Shown piece after piece: positions 1 through 8,343 of a stretch of 64,000 nucleotides of DNA (its first letter is position 1; every line of letters starts with the position of its first letter). The stretch comes from an uncultured Clostridia bacterium. GTDB lineage: Bacteria > Bacillota > Clostridia > Oscillospirales > Ruminococcaceae. Under the pieces are notes generated by a model. It was not told where the DNA came from. It worked only from the letters and a program-made list of their open reading frames with translations, and did not search any database. Location of the stretch: the NCBI GenBank assembly GCA_947589185.1, contig CANQCK010000004.1, positions 1 to 64,000 of the forward strand, written 5' to 3'. The position numbers and the translations under genes were made by a program.

Positions 1-144
1 TATATTGAGAACCACTCTTTGTTTCTTGACTTAAAAATAATGCTCCAGACGCTTAAAATTATTTTTGTTCCCGAAAGCACCGAAGGCGTGGAAAGCGGAA
101 AAACGACGGCTAAAAAAGTAAATAAAAAAATTGAGAATAAATAG
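1..144 (+). CDS. C-terminal fragment of a bacterial sugar transferase (undecaprenyl-phosphate sugar phosphotransferase family)
   Basis: The window opens inside a gene; 47 codons are read in frame up to TAG at 142-144. The segment YIENHSLFLDLKIMLQT matches the conserved C-terminal signature of WbaP/RfbP-type sugar transferases (family pattern YIENWSLWLDLKILLKT). These enzymes move a sugar-1-phosphate onto undecaprenyl phosphate at the inner face of the membrane to start polysaccharide synthesis. A Lys/Thr-rich tail of about 20 residues follows the signature. The catalytic part lies outside the window, so the sugar specificity cannot be read. A plus-strand terminator follows. Confidence 0.75.
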   Translation, partial: YIENHSLFLDLKIMLQTLKIIFVPESTEGVESGKTTAKKVNKKIENK

Positions 145-182
145 GTTAATTTAATCAGGAAGATGAAATAAACTTTATTGCT

Positions 183-212
183 AAGACGGCTTATAAATAA
201 AGCCGTCTTTTT
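183..212 (+). terminator. intrinsic terminator of the sugar transferase gene
   Basis: A perfect 10-bp stem, AAGACGGCTT (183-192) and AAGCCGTCTT (200-209), encloses a 7-nt loop and runs into a T tract. It lies 38 nt after the stop codon. Confidence 0.9.
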
Positions 213-240
213 ATTAAGACTTATACATATTTACATATAC

Positions 241-272
241 AAAAACACCGACGCAGAAATTTCTACGTCGGC
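241..272 (-). terminator. intrinsic terminator of the PFOR gene
   Basis: The inverted repeat CCGACG (248-253) and CGTCGG (266-271) continues inward through one mismatch. On the minus strand it is followed by five T residues (241-245). It sits about 30 nt beyond the PFOR stop and closes that transcript against the convergent gene. Confidence 0.85.
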
Positions 273-303
273 ATTTATTATATAGGATTTTCTAAAGCCT
301 ATC

Positions 304-3300
304 TTACTTTTCCTCTTCGCCGTAAAGCTTTTGTAGTCTTAGCAGATAATCGTATCTGTCAGCTGCATTCTTAACCGCATTGTCAAACAGCTTTTCAGCT
401 CTTTCAGGATTTTGTCTAGCAAGAGCGTTGTATCTAACCTCACCCATAATGAAGTCTTTATAATCAGATGTTGGAGCCTTAGAATCAAGTGTAAACGGAT
501 TCTTGCCCTCTGCCTTTAATGCAGGATTATATCTGTATAAATGCCAGTAACCTGCCTGAACAGCTTTCTTTTCCTCTGTCTGAGCGATTGACATTCCGCC
601 CTTGATACCGTGGTTGATACATGGAGCATAGCCGATAATCAGTGACGGTCCGTGGTAAGCTTCAGCCTCAGTGATTGCTTTGATGCACTGGTTGTAGTCA
701 GCACCCATAGCAACGTGAGCAACATATACATATCCGTAACTCATAGCAATTCCTGCTAAGTCTTTCTTCTTGACTTCCTTACCTGCTGCTGCGAACTGTG
801 CGATTGCTCCTGTAGGAGTTGCTTTTGACGATTGTCCGCCTGTGTTTGAGTAAACCTCTGTGTCGAATACGAAGATGTTTACGTCCTCGCCCTGTGCGAT
901 AACGTGGTCTAAGCCTGAGAATCCAATATCATAAGCCCAGCCGTCTCCTCCGAATACCCACATTGATTTCTTTCTCAGGAAATCTTTATCCTTGAGAATT
1001 TCGTCAGCGGCCTTTGTATTAGCCTTTGTGAGAGCTGAGATTAGCTCGTCTGTAGCGGCTGAGTTAGCAGCACCGTCGTGGATAGTTGAAAGATATGCGT
1101 CAATTGCTTTCTTAAGAGATGTGCTCTTAGTGGTCTTTTTGAGTTCGAGAACTTTTGCGATAACTCTTTGTCTGATAGTGTTCTGTGCCAGGAACATTCC
1201 ATAGCCGTACTCAGCATTGTCCTCGAACAATGAGTTTGCCCAAGCAGGACCTTTACCAAGAGCGTTCTTTGTATACGGAGTTGTAGGTGCAGAACCGCCC
1301 CAGATAGATGAACAGCCTGTTGCGTTTGCAATATACATTCTGTCGCCGAACAATTGAGTTATGAGCTTAGCGTAAGGAGTTTCTCCGCAGCCTGCGCAAG
1401 CGCCTGAGAATTCGAGAAGCGGCTGTTTGAACTGTGAACCTTTAACAGTAGTAGCCTTGAACTTTTCAAGTACGTCAGGTTTCTCAGGAAGAGTTAAACC
1501 GTAGTTGAATACTTCCTGCTCTGCGATCTGTGTTTCAAGAGGCATCATATTGAGAGCCTTGTTGCCCTTCTTGCCCGGACATACGTTTACGCATGAACCG
1601 CATCCTGTACAGTCGAGAGCCGACATGGTTACAACAAAGTTGTAGCCCGGCATTCCCGTCATAGGAACAGCCTTTTTCTTAGCAAGCTCAGGAGCATTTT
1701 CAAGCTCTTCGTCAGTCATAACTGCCGGACGGATTACAGCGTGCGGGCAAACATATGAGCAGAAGTTGCACTGAATACAATTTTCGCTTATCCATGAAGG
1801 AACGTCAACTGCAATTCCTCTCTTTTCAAATGCAGCAGAGCCCTGTGGGAAAGTACCGTCTGCCATATCAACGAATGTTGAAACAGGAAGCTTATCTCCC
1901 TCTTGTGCGTTGCAAGGAATTTGAATTTCATTAATAAACTTCTGGAGAACCTTGTCGTTTGTCTTGACCTTAGCCATACCCATTCTGCTGTCTTTAGCCT
2001 TTTTCCAAGACTCAGGTACTTTTATTTCAACGACCTGCTCGCAGCCTGCGTCGATGGCGTCGTGGTTCATCTTAACGATAGCCTCGCCCTTCTTTGAATA
2101 AGAAGCTGTAGCGGCGTCTTTCATATATTTAATAGCGTCTTTCATAGGAATGATACCCGACAGCTTGAAGAATGCAGACTGTAAAACAGTGTTGATTCTG
2201 TTGCCAAGACCGATTTCCTTACCTATCTTAACACCGTTTATCGTGTAGAACTTAATGTTGTTCTCGGCAATATATCTCTTGACCTGACCTGGCAGGTTCT
2301 TTTCAAGACCCTTCATATCCCACTGAGTGTTGAGCAGGAAAGTTCCGCCCGGTTTGATGTCAGATACCATATCATACTTGTTGATATATGACTCGTTATG
2401 GCAAGCTACAAAATCAGCCTGATTAATAAGATATGTTGATTTGATAGGTGTTTCACCAAATCTCAGGTGAGAAACTGTTACACCGCCCGACTTCTTTGAA
2501 TCGTATGAGAAATATGCCTGTGCATAAAGGTCTGTATGGTCTCCGATAATCTTAATTGAGTTCTTATTAGCGCCGACAGTACCGTCTGCACCAAGACCCC
2601 AGAACTTACAAGCGGTCGTTCCCTTAGGAGCTGAATCAAGCTTTTCGTCAGCGTCAAGTGAAAGGTAAGTTACGTCGTCGTCAATACCGATAGTAAATCT
2701 CGGCTTGAAGTTCTCTTTCCACTCAGCATTCCAGAATACTGCCTTTATCTGTGCAGGAGTTGTATCCTTTGAACCTAAGCCGTATCTTCCCGAAGCAACT
2801 GTGATGTTGTGGAACTGTGTTCCCTTGAGAGCTGCAACAACGTCGAGATATAAAGGTTCGCCCAAAGAACCAGGCTCCTTAGTTCTGTCAAGAACAGAAA
2901 TCTGTGTGCAGGTGTCCGGAATAGCCTCGACCAGCTTATCAGCACAGAAAGGTCTGTATAGTCTTACCTTAACAAGACCCAGTTTTGTTCCCTCAGTAGC
3001 GTTTAGGTAATCTATTGTTTCTTCAATTGTGTCGCAAACTGAACCCATAGCTACGATAACGTGTTCAGCGTCAGGAGCACCGTAATAGTTGAACAGCTTA
3101 TAATCTGTACCTATTTTCTTATTTACCTTATCCATATATTCTTCAACAACGCCTGGTATCGCATCATAATACTTGTTGCAAGCCTCACGAGCCTGGAAGA
3201 ATATATCCGGGTTCTGAGCAGTACCGCGAAGAACAGGATGCTCAGGATTTAATGCTCTGTCTCTGAAAGCCTGAAGAGCCTTCTTGTCAACCATTTTAGC

Positions 3301-3873
3301 AACGTCTTCTTTATCCCAGACTTCAATCTTTTGAATTTCGTGAGAAGTTCTGAAACCGTCAAAGAAGTGCAGGAAAGGCACTCTGCCCTTGATTGTTGCA
3401 AGGTGAGCAACAGTACCTAAGTCCATAACCTCCTGAGGGTTTGATGAACACAGCATTGCAAAACCTGTCTGACGGCATGCGTAAATATCAGAGTGATCTC
3501 CGAAGATGTTCAGAGCGTGTGATGCAACGCATCGAGCAGAAACGTGAATTACACACGGCAGCAGCTCTCCTGCGATTTTATACATATTAGGAATCATAAG
3601 AAGTAATCCCTGTGAAGCTGTATAAGTTGTTGTAAGAGCTCCGGCAGCCAAAGAACCGTGAACTGTTCCTGATGCACCTGCTTCCGACTGCATTTCTGCA
3701 ACCTTAACAGGTGTGCCGAAAATGTTTGTCTGTCCCTTTGCCGACCATTGGTCAGTAACCTCAGCCATTACTGAAGATGGGGTGATAGGATAGATAGCAG
3801 CTACCTCTGTAAATGGGTATGACGCCCACGCAGCAGCATTGTTACCATCCATGGTTTTCATTTTTCTTGCCAT
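304..3873 (-). CDS. nifJ: pyruvate:ferredoxin (flavodoxin) oxidoreductase, single-chain
   Basis: This 1189-residue enzyme is the usual length for single-chain PFOR, which converts pyruvate and CoA to acetyl-CoA and CO2 while reducing ferredoxin in anaerobic glycolysis. The N-terminus carries the pyrimidine-binding domain (AAWASYPFTEVAAIYPITPS). A two-cluster ferredoxin domain follows, with CIQCNFCSYVCP and CTGCGSCVNVCP. The C-terminal TPP domain has GDGWAYDIGFSGLDHV and an intact Cys set around CAGCGE. The ATG at 3873 is chosen because AGGAGG lies just upstream and the protein then begins MARKMKTMDGN as in homologues; an in-frame start 24 codons further upstream lacks support. It is monocistronic, between its own promoter and terminator. 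Confidence 0.97.
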   Translation of the reverse strand: MARKMKTMDGNNAAAWASYPFTEVAAIYPITPSSVMAEVTDQWSAKGQTNIFGTPVKVAEMQSEAGASGTVHGSLAAGALTTTYTASQGLLLMIPNMYKIAGELLPCVIHVSARCVASHALNIFGDHSDIYACRQTGFAMLCSSNPQEVMDLGTVAHLATIKGRVPFLHFFDGFRTSHEIQKIEVWDKEDVAKMVDKKALQAFRDRALNPEHPVLRGTAQNPDIFFQAREACNKYYDAIPGVVEEYMDKVNKKIGTDYKLFNYYGAPDAEHVIVAMGSVCDTIEETIDYLNATEGTKLGLVKVRLYRPFCADKLVEAIPDTCTQISVLDRTKEPGSLGEPLYLDVVAALKGTQFHNITVASGRYGLGSKDTTPAQIKAVFWNAEWKENFKPRFTIGIDDDVTYLSLDADEKLDSAPKGTTACKFWGLGADGTVGANKNSIKIIGDHTDLYAQAYFSYDSKKSGGVTVSHLRFGETPIKSTYLINQADFVACHNESYINKYDMVSDIKPGGTFLLNTQWDMKGLEKNLPGQVKRYIAENNIKFYTINGVKIGKEIGLGNRINTVLQSAFFKLSGIIPMKDAIKYMKDAATASYSKKGEAIVKMNHDAIDAGCEQVVEIKVPESWKKAKDSRMGMAKVKTNDKVLQKFINEIQIPCNAQEGDKLPVSTFVDMADGTFPQGSAAFEKRGIAVDVPSWISENCIQCNFCSYVCPHAVIRPAVMTDEELENAPELAKKKAVPMTGMPGYNFVVTMSALDCTGCGSCVNVCPGKKGNKALNMMPLETQIAEQEVFNYGLTLPEKPDVLEKFKATTVKGSQFKQPLLEFSGACAGCGETPYAKLITQLFGDRMYIANATGCSSIWGGSAPTTPYTKNALGKGPAWANSLFEDNAEYGYGMFLAQNTIRQRVIAKVLELKKTTKSTSLKKAIDAYLSTIHDGAANSAATDELISALTKANTKAADEILKDKDFLRKKSMWVFGGDGWAYDIGFSGLDHVIAQGEDVNIFVFDTEVYSNTGGQSSKATPTGAIAQFAAAGKEVKKKDLAGIAMSYGYVYVAHVAMGADYNQCIKAITEAEAYHGPSLIIGYAPCINHGIKGGMSIAQTEEKKAVQAGYWHLYRYNPALKAEGKNPFTLDSKAPTSDYKDFIMGEVRYNALARQNPERAEKLFDNAVKNAADRYDYLLRLQKLYGEEEK

Positions 3874-3975
3874 TTTTATATCCTCCTCAAAAATGTTTAG
3901 CAATGAATATTTTTTATTACTTTTTAAAGTAAATATATAAAACAAACTGAATTAAATCCATTACTTCAAATATAT

Positions 3976-4004
3976 ATTTTATCACATCTTATTTTATTTG
4001 TAAA
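3976..4004 (-). promoter_or_regulatory. sigma-A-type promoter for PFOR
   Basis: Read on the minus strand, TTTACA (3999-4004) is followed 17 nt later by TAAAAT (3976-3981). Initiation near 3969 would give a 5' UTR of about 95 nt. Confidence 0.6.
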
Positions 4005-4104
4005 GGCATTAAAGCTGTTTTTAATGAAGATTTTGTTATTAATGCCATATAATTATTAAAATTTTCTTGAAATATTCACAGTTAATTATAACAGGAAATT
4101 CTTA

Positions 4105-4134
4105 AATAAAAAACGGCTTCTTTAAGAAGCCGTT
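4105..4134 (-). terminator. intrinsic terminator after rplA
   Basis: AACGGCTTCT (4112-4121) pairs with AGAAGCCGTT, ending at 4134. On the minus strand the stem is followed by a run of T residues (4105-4113). It ends the rpmG-secE-nusG-rplK-rplA transcript 20 nt after the rplA stop. Confidence 0.85.
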
Positions 4135-4153
4135 AATCATCGTTATTTGAATA

Positions 4154-4849
4154 TTAGTTTCCGTATTTTGCGATTGAAAGCTTGATTCCAACGCCCATTG
4201 TTGAAGCAACAGTAAGGCTCTTTAAATATTGACCTTTCAAAGCCGAAGGTCTTGCCTTGATAACTGCGTCCATTAAAGCTTCAAGGTTCTCATTCAGCTT
4301 ATCTTTTCCGAATGAAGCCTTTCCGATAGGGCAGTGGATGATGTTTGATTTGTCAAGACGGTATTCGATTTTACCTGCCTTAGCCTCTGTAACTGCCTTT
4401 GCAACGTCAGGAGTAACTGTTCCTGCTTTTGGGTTAGGCATAAGACCTCTAGGTCCTAAAACCTTACCAAGACGTCCTACAATACCCATCATATCAGGGC
4501 TTGCTACTACAACGTCGAAGTCCATCCAGTTTTCTTTCTGAATTTTCTCAACAAGATCCATACCGCCTACATAATCAGCACCTGCGGCTTTAGCGTCGTC
4601 GTATTTGTCTTCCTTGCAGAAAACGCATACTCTTACGTTCTTACCTGTTCCGTTTGGCAAAACTACTGCACCACGAACTTGCTGGTCGGCATAACGTGAG
4701 TCAACGCCAAGACGGATATGAGCTTCAATAGTTTCATCAAATTTTGCTTTTGCACAGCTGCAAGCCAAGTCAAGGGCTTCAGGTGCATCGTATAATTTTG
4801 CTTTATCGACAGCCTTTTCGCTCTCGATATATCTCTTGCCATGTTTCAT
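4154..4849 (-). CDS. rplA: 50S ribosomal protein L1
   Basis: The 231-residue protein has typical L1 length and motifs (KHGKRY near the start, the [20 protein letters not shown] segment, and IGKASF). L1 binds 23S rRNA at the L1 stalk and helps release deacylated tRNA. In many bacteria it also represses its own operon by binding an mRNA mimic of the rRNA site. It is last in its operon and is followed by a terminator, so rplJ and rplL are not co-transcribed here. The ATG has GAGGAGG upstream. Confidence 0.98.
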   Translation of the reverse strand: MKHGKRYIESEKAVDKAKLYDAPEALDLACSCAKAKFDETIEAHIRLGVDSRYADQQVRGAVVLPNGTGKNVRVCVFCKEDKYDDAKAAGADYVGGMDLVEKIQKENWMDFDVVVASPDMMGIVGRLGKVLGPRGLMPNPKAGTVTPDVAKAVTEAKAGKIEYRLDKSNIIHCPIGKASFGKDKLNENLEALMDAVIKARPSALKGQYLKSLTVASTMGVGIKLSIAKYGN

Positions 4850-4871
4850 TATAATTTTTCCTCCTCATTAA

Positions 4872-4924
4872 GTGGTAATACCGAATGCTCTTTCGCAATT
4901 CGGTTAGCGGAATAATCCTCCCAC
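4872..4924 (-). promoter_or_regulatory. putative L1-binding mRNA element between rplK and rplA
   Basis: On the minus strand GTGG (4921-4924) can pair with CCAC (4872-4875). Inside lies an asymmetric internal region (GAGGATTATTCCGCTAA) and then a second helix, CCGAAT paired with ATTCGG. This two-helix layout with a purine-rich asymmetric loop is the known form of L1 mRNA operator sites. It is placed directly before rplA. Assignment rests on the pairing pattern and location only. Confidence 0.55.
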
Positions 4925-4983
4925 GATTAGAAGTCAGATTTCAGAAGTCTGAGGTCAAAGCCTTTACTTCTTCCTCGTCGTTC

Positions 4984-5409
4984 TTAGTCAACAACCTCGA
5001 TACCCATTGAGCGAGCCGTTCCGGCTATCATACTCATTGCAGCTTCTTCTGTTGCTGCGTTAAGGTCAGGCTTTTTCTGCTCGGCAATTTGTTTGATTTG
5101 CTCTTTTGTGATTTTAGCAACCTTTTTCTTATTAGGTTCACCGGATGCGTGTTCAATTCCGCAAGCCTTCTTTATTAGTACGGCAGCCGGCGGTGTTTTT
5201 GTGATAAATGTGAATGAACGGTCAGCATAAACTGTGATAACAACCGGAATGATAAGACCGGCGTCATTTTTCGTTCTCTCATTGAAATCCTTTGTGAATG
5301 CTCCGATGTTGATACCGTGTTGTCCCAAAGCAGGTCCAACAGGCGGTGCAGGTGTTGCTTTTCCTGCGGGAATTTGCAGCTTTACATAGCCTACTACTTT
5401 TTGTGCCAT
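4984..5409 (-). CDS. rplK: 50S ribosomal protein L11
   Basis: Starting at the ATG at 5409, the product is 141 residues, the standard L11 length, beginning [18 protein letters not shown]. The proline-rich [13 protein letters not shown] motif that contacts the GTPase-associated region of 23S rRNA is intact. GGAGG lies just upstream of this ATG; the frame stays open 20 codons further but that stretch lacks family resemblance. It lies between nusG and rplA in the classical order. Confidence 0.98.
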   Translation of the reverse strand: MAQKVVGYVKLQIPAGKATPAPPVGPALGQHGINIGAFTKDFNERTKNDAGLIIPVVITVYADRSFTFITKTPPAAVLIKKACGIEHASGEPNKKKVAKITKEQIKQIAEQKKPDLNAATEEAAMSMIAGTARSMGIEVVD

Positions 5410-5515
5410 CTTTTCGCACCTCCATAAATTGTGGTAAAGGCGAGTTAATAAATATTTTAACTCTCCCACTTTTGAAGCAAGATGTTTATATAAAAATCAG
5501 CTTCTAAAAAACGAA

Positions 5516-6046
5516 TTAATCCAATTTTGCTACTTGTGTAAGAGGCAGAGCAACCGGCGTTTCTCTTCCAAACATTGATACTATAACATTGACTATCTGC
5601 TCTTCAAGGTCAACAGACTCAACTGTGCCTGTAAAGCCTTCAAATGAACCTCCCGTAACAGAAACGCTGTCGCCTTCTTTGTAGTTGACCTCGATTTCGG
5701 CGGGTTTTGTGTCAACGCCCAAAGCTTCAACTTCAGCTTCAGTCAGCGGAATCGGTTTGGAACCCGGTCCGACAAAGCCTGTTACGCCCGTGATATTTCT
5801 CACGATATACCATGTATCATCTGTCATAACCATCTTCACAAGAACATAGCTTGGAAACAGCTTTCTTTCAGCCTCCTTTATCTCGCCCTCTTTTCCTACC
5901 TCGGAATATGATTCCATAGGTACTTTTATTTCAGGGATAAGATCATGGAGCTTTCGGTTTTCAACAACCTTTTCAATACTTTGAGCTACCTTATTTTCAT
6001 AGCCGGAATAGGTATGGATAACATACCACTTAGCTTGTTCTGACAT
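5516..6046 (-). CDS. nusG: transcription termination/antitermination factor NusG
   Basis: The 176-residue protein begins MSEQAKWYVIHTYSGYE, typical of the NusG NGN domain. It ends with a KOW domain (YKEGDSVSVTGGSFEGFTG). NusG binds RNA polymerase and modulates pausing and coupling with translation. The ATG at 6046 has AGGAGG at a workable distance of 11 nt, while an in-frame TTG 9 nt upstream would be only 2 nt from it. Confidence 0.97.
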   Translation of the reverse strand: MSEQAKWYVIHTYSGYENKVAQSIEKVVENRKLHDLIPEIKVPMESYSEVGKEGEIKEAERKLFPSYVLVKMVMTDDTWYIVRNITGVTGFVGPGSKPIPLTEAEVEALGVDTKPAEIEVNYKEGDSVSVTGGSFEGFTGTVESVDLEEQIVNVIVSMFGRETPVALPLTQVAKLD

Positions 6047-6089
6047 AAACAGCAATACCTCCTGTTGTTAAAAAACCATTTTCATTTCA

Positions 6090-6314
6090 TTACTTAATAC
6101 CAAGCAGAAGTTTAACAAGCTGTGATAAGCCGAGGTCAATACCTGCAAGAACCAAGCCGCATATTACACAGAGAATAAGTACTATGCCTGTGTTATTTAC
6201 GACCTGACTTCTGCTCGGCCATACAACTTTTTTAATTTCTGATTTTAAGTCTCTGCAATACTTGACGATTTTATTTCCGCCCTTTTGCTTAACGGCAGTG
6301 GAATCTTTAGCCAT
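6090..6314 (-). CDS. secE: preprotein translocase subunit SecE
   Basis: This 74-residue single-span protein has the short Gram-positive SecE form: a basic cytoplasmic N-terminus, the conserved amphipathic segment LKSEIKKVVWPSRSQVVNNT, and one C-terminal membrane helix. It stabilises SecY in the translocon. Its place between rpmG and nusG is the usual bacterial order. Confidence 0.96.
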   Translation of the reverse strand: MAKDSTAVKQKGGNKIVKYCRDLKSEIKKVVWPSRSQVVNNTGIVLILCVICGLVLAGIDLGLSQLVKLLLGIK

Positions 6315-6332
6315 TTTAAAAACTCCTTTCGT

Positions 6333-6482
6333 CTACTTTGTTTCTTTGTGAAGAGTGTGCTTCTTACAATACTTGCAATGCTTCATCATTTCAAGTCTGT
6401 CAGGGTCATTCTTCTTGTTCTTTTTTGTTGCGTAGTTTCTTTGCTTGCATTCTGTGCAAGCGAGTGTTATTTTTACTCTCAT
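6333..6482 (-). CDS. rpmG: 50S ribosomal protein L33 (zinc-binding form)
   Basis: The start at 6482 gives a 49-residue protein, the usual L33 length, beginning [17 protein letters not shown]. It has two CxxC pairs (CTEC and CKYC), so it is the zinc-containing C+ form. GGGAGG lies 7 nt upstream. It is the first gene of the secE-nusG-rplK-rplA operon. Confidence 0.95.
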   Translation of the reverse strand: MRVKITLACTECKQRNYATKKNKKNDPDRLEMMKHCKYCKKHTLHKETK

Positions 6483-6682
6483 TTCGGCACCTCCCGACGA
6501 AATTTGCGTTTCGGTATAAGAAGAAACGCATGTCCAATTGCCTCCCTCCATACAGTTTAAAAAACCATATGCCGTCTGATTTACGGTTTGAAGCCTTTAT
6601 TTACTCTTTTCGGTACGATCAATGAAAAAGCCGATACTTAAAAAAGAGTGCAAAAAAATAGACCTCATAAAGAGGTAAAACA

Positions 6683-6712
6683 ATCATACCATACTTTATA
6701 AGGTTTTGTCAA
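6683..6712 (-). promoter_or_regulatory. strong promoter and leader of the rpmG-secE-nusG-rplK-rplA operon
   Basis: On the minus strand a consensus TTGACA (6707-6712) is followed after 18 nt by TATGAT (6683-6688). Transcription from about 6676 gives a leader near 195 nt. The leader begins with a 5-bp hairpin (6662-6676) and a T-rich run, and then has a looser inverted repeat with CTCTTTT/AAAAGAG arms near 6605-6650. No gene or tRNA was found between 6483 and 6796. Confidence 0.8.
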
Positions 6713-6796
6713 GCAATTTTTTGCTTTTTTTATGAATAATTCCAAAAGCACAATATATAGTGCAAAGACTAAACAGATAAATCAAAATTTGGCATA

Positions 6797-7753
6797 TTAA
6801 TTTTGAATATCGTCGTCTAAAAATTCTTCAATTATATATCTCGGACGTTTTTTTGTTTCTAAGAAGACCTTACCGATATATTCGCCTATTATTCCGATCG
6901 CCAATAGCTGAAGTCCGCCAAGTAGCCAGATAGACGTGATAAGAGAAGCCCAGCCGCTTACCGAGTGACCGGTAAAGTAGCTTATCAGCGAATATAAAAG
7001 CATAATTCCGCTTACCAGAACAAATATTACACCCAAAGATGTAATCATTTTTATGGGTTTTATACTGAAAGATGTTATACCGTCGAGGGCAAATGAAATC
7101 ATTTTTTTCAAAGGATATTTGCTTTCCCCGGCATAGCGTTCTTTTCTGTCGTAGTAAACCTTCGCCGACTTATATCCAACAAGAGGTACAATTCCTCTCA
7201 AAAACAGGTTTACTTCATTGAATTCAAACAAACCTTCCAAAGCTCTGCTGCCTAAAAGACGGTAGTCGGCATGATTTGTGACAATTTCAGCACCCATCAG
7301 CTTCATCAGTTTATAAAAAATTCCTGCTGTTTTACACTTGAAAAAGGTGTCGCTTATTCTTGAGCTTCTTACTCCGTATACGATTTCGTTTCCCTCTTCG
7401 TATTTTTTTACGAACTCGTCAATTACATTTATATCGTCCTGCAAATCTGCGTCCATTGAAATAACAGCGTCGCACTTTCCTCTTGCACAGTCAAGCCCTG
7501 ACAAAAGTGCATTCTGATGGCCTTGATTCCTAGTCAGCTTGCAGCCTGAGAACATTCTGTCGCTGTAATGAATTTTTGTAATAAGCTCCCATGTTTTATC
7601 GCTTGAGCCGTCGTCAACAAGAATAACCTTGCTGTCGTCTGTAATAATGCCTTCAGACATAAGAGAGTGCATTTTTTCCCTGAGCCTTGAAGCTGTTTCT
7701 AAAAGTACAGTCTCTTCATTATAACATGGAATAACAATATATAATTTAGTCAT
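6797..7753 (-). CDS. family 2 polyprenyl-phosphate glycosyltransferase (GtrB/DPM1-like)
   Basis: The 318-residue protein opens with the GT-A fold signature KLYIVIPCYNEE, followed by ILVDDGSSDKTW and the metal-binding MDADLQDD. The C-terminal third has two membrane helices and a basic end (EYIGKVFLETKKRPRYII). This is the architecture of enzymes that load a sugar from a nucleotide donor onto a polyprenyl phosphate at the cytoplasmic face for transfer to wall polymers. ATG 7753 is chosen because GGTGAT precedes it and the protein then starts at the catalytic domain; an in-frame ATG lies 14 codons upstream. Donor sugar and acceptor cannot be told from sequence. Confidence 0.9.
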   Translation of the reverse strand: MTKLYIVIPCYNEETVLLETASRLREKMHSLMSEGIITDDSKVILVDDGSSDKTWELITKIHYSDRMFSGCKLTRNQGHQNALLSGLDCARGKCDAVISMDADLQDDINVIDEFVKKYEEGNEIVYGVRSSRISDTFFKCKTAGIFYKLMKLMGAEIVTNHADYRLLGSRALEGLFEFNEVNLFLRGIVPLVGYKSAKVYYDRKERYAGESKYPLKKMISFALDGITSFSIKPIKMITSLGVIFVLVSGIMLLYSLISYFTGHSVSGWASLITSIWLLGGLQLLAIGIIGEYIGKVFLETKKRPRYIIEEFLDDDIQN

Positions 7754-7793
7754 TTCAATCACCGTGACTTTGCATAGTAAAGTCATACCTTTC

Positions 7794-7850
7794 ATCGGAT
7801 TTACGACCCGATTCCGGCTCTGCCGGAATTGCCGTGCTGTTTTTTACGGC
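7794..7850 (-). promoter_or_regulatory. three-hairpin leader upstream of the GT2 gene
   Basis: Three inverted repeats lie in 57 nt: GCCGT/ACGGC (7831-7835, 7846-7850), a perfect 8-bp ATTCCGGC/GCCGGAAT with a 3-nt loop (7811-7829), and ATCGG/CCGAT (7794-7798, 7808-7812). The last overlaps the second by 2 nt, so they could compete. I do not recognise it as a known riboswitch class. Confidence 0.5.
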
Positions 7851-7987
7851 AAAGGCTCAAAACGTGCGTTAATTTATCACGATAAACCTTTTAAAATAAC
7901 AATTTTTATATATTAAGAATGCCCAAGGTTTTGTCTGAATAATCAGAAAATGTATTTTTTTATAATACTGTACGTTATGTAATAGTT

Positions 7988-8251
7988 TTATTTTGAAATA
8001 TCCTGCTGTTCTAATTTTTCCAGACAGCTTTTGCAAACCTGTTTTCCGTTGAGTTCCGTACATTCGTCATAATCTACCGGCTCGTCGCATAGTACGCATT
8101 TATTCTGATATTTGCGAAGTATAATTGTATTGTCATCTGTGAAAATTTCTATAGGATCACCTGTGTATAAATTAAGTCTCTTTCTGATTTCTATGGGCAA
8201 AGTTATTCTTCCTGCCAAATCAAAACGTCTAACAATACCGATGTCTTTCAA
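7988..8251 (-). CDS. AbrB/MazE/SpoVT-type regulator with C-terminal zinc ribbon
   Basis: The 87-residue protein has an N-terminal swapped-hairpin AbrB domain (GIVRRFDLAGRITLPIEIRKRL...GDPIEIF). A C-terminal CxxC...CxxC ribbon follows (CVLCDEP and CKSCLEK). AbrB-family proteins bind DNA as dimers or tetramers and act as transition-state or sporulation regulators. A similar zinc-tailed form is common in Clostridia. The start is TTG with AAGGTG upstream, just 3' of a good promoter. The regulated genes are unknown. Confidence 0.88.
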   Translation of the reverse strand: MKDIGIVRRFDLAGRITLPIEIRKRLNLYTGDPIEIFTDDNTIILRKYQNKCVLCDEPVDYDECTELNGKQVCKSCLEKLEQQDISK

Positions 8252-8285
8252 AATAAATCACCTTCATCTGTAGTTTTATACTTTA

Positions 8286-8314
8286 ATTCTAATTCATTTT
8301 ACATAATTTGTCAA
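8286..8314 (-). promoter_or_regulatory. sigma-A promoter for the AbrB-type gene
   Basis: On the minus strand consensus TTGACA (8309-8314), a 17-nt spacer and TAGAAT (8286-8291) lie about 35 nt before the TTG start. Confidence 0.75.
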
Positions 8315-8343
8315 GGGATTATTTTGTTGTATTCAAAAATTTT

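Noticed and set aside
7800..7880. A possible cyclic-di-GMP riboswitch before the glycosyltransferase (minus-strand AACGCAC)
   Set aside because: Only a few bases match; the conserved GGGCAAA and receptor/tetraloop elements are missing.
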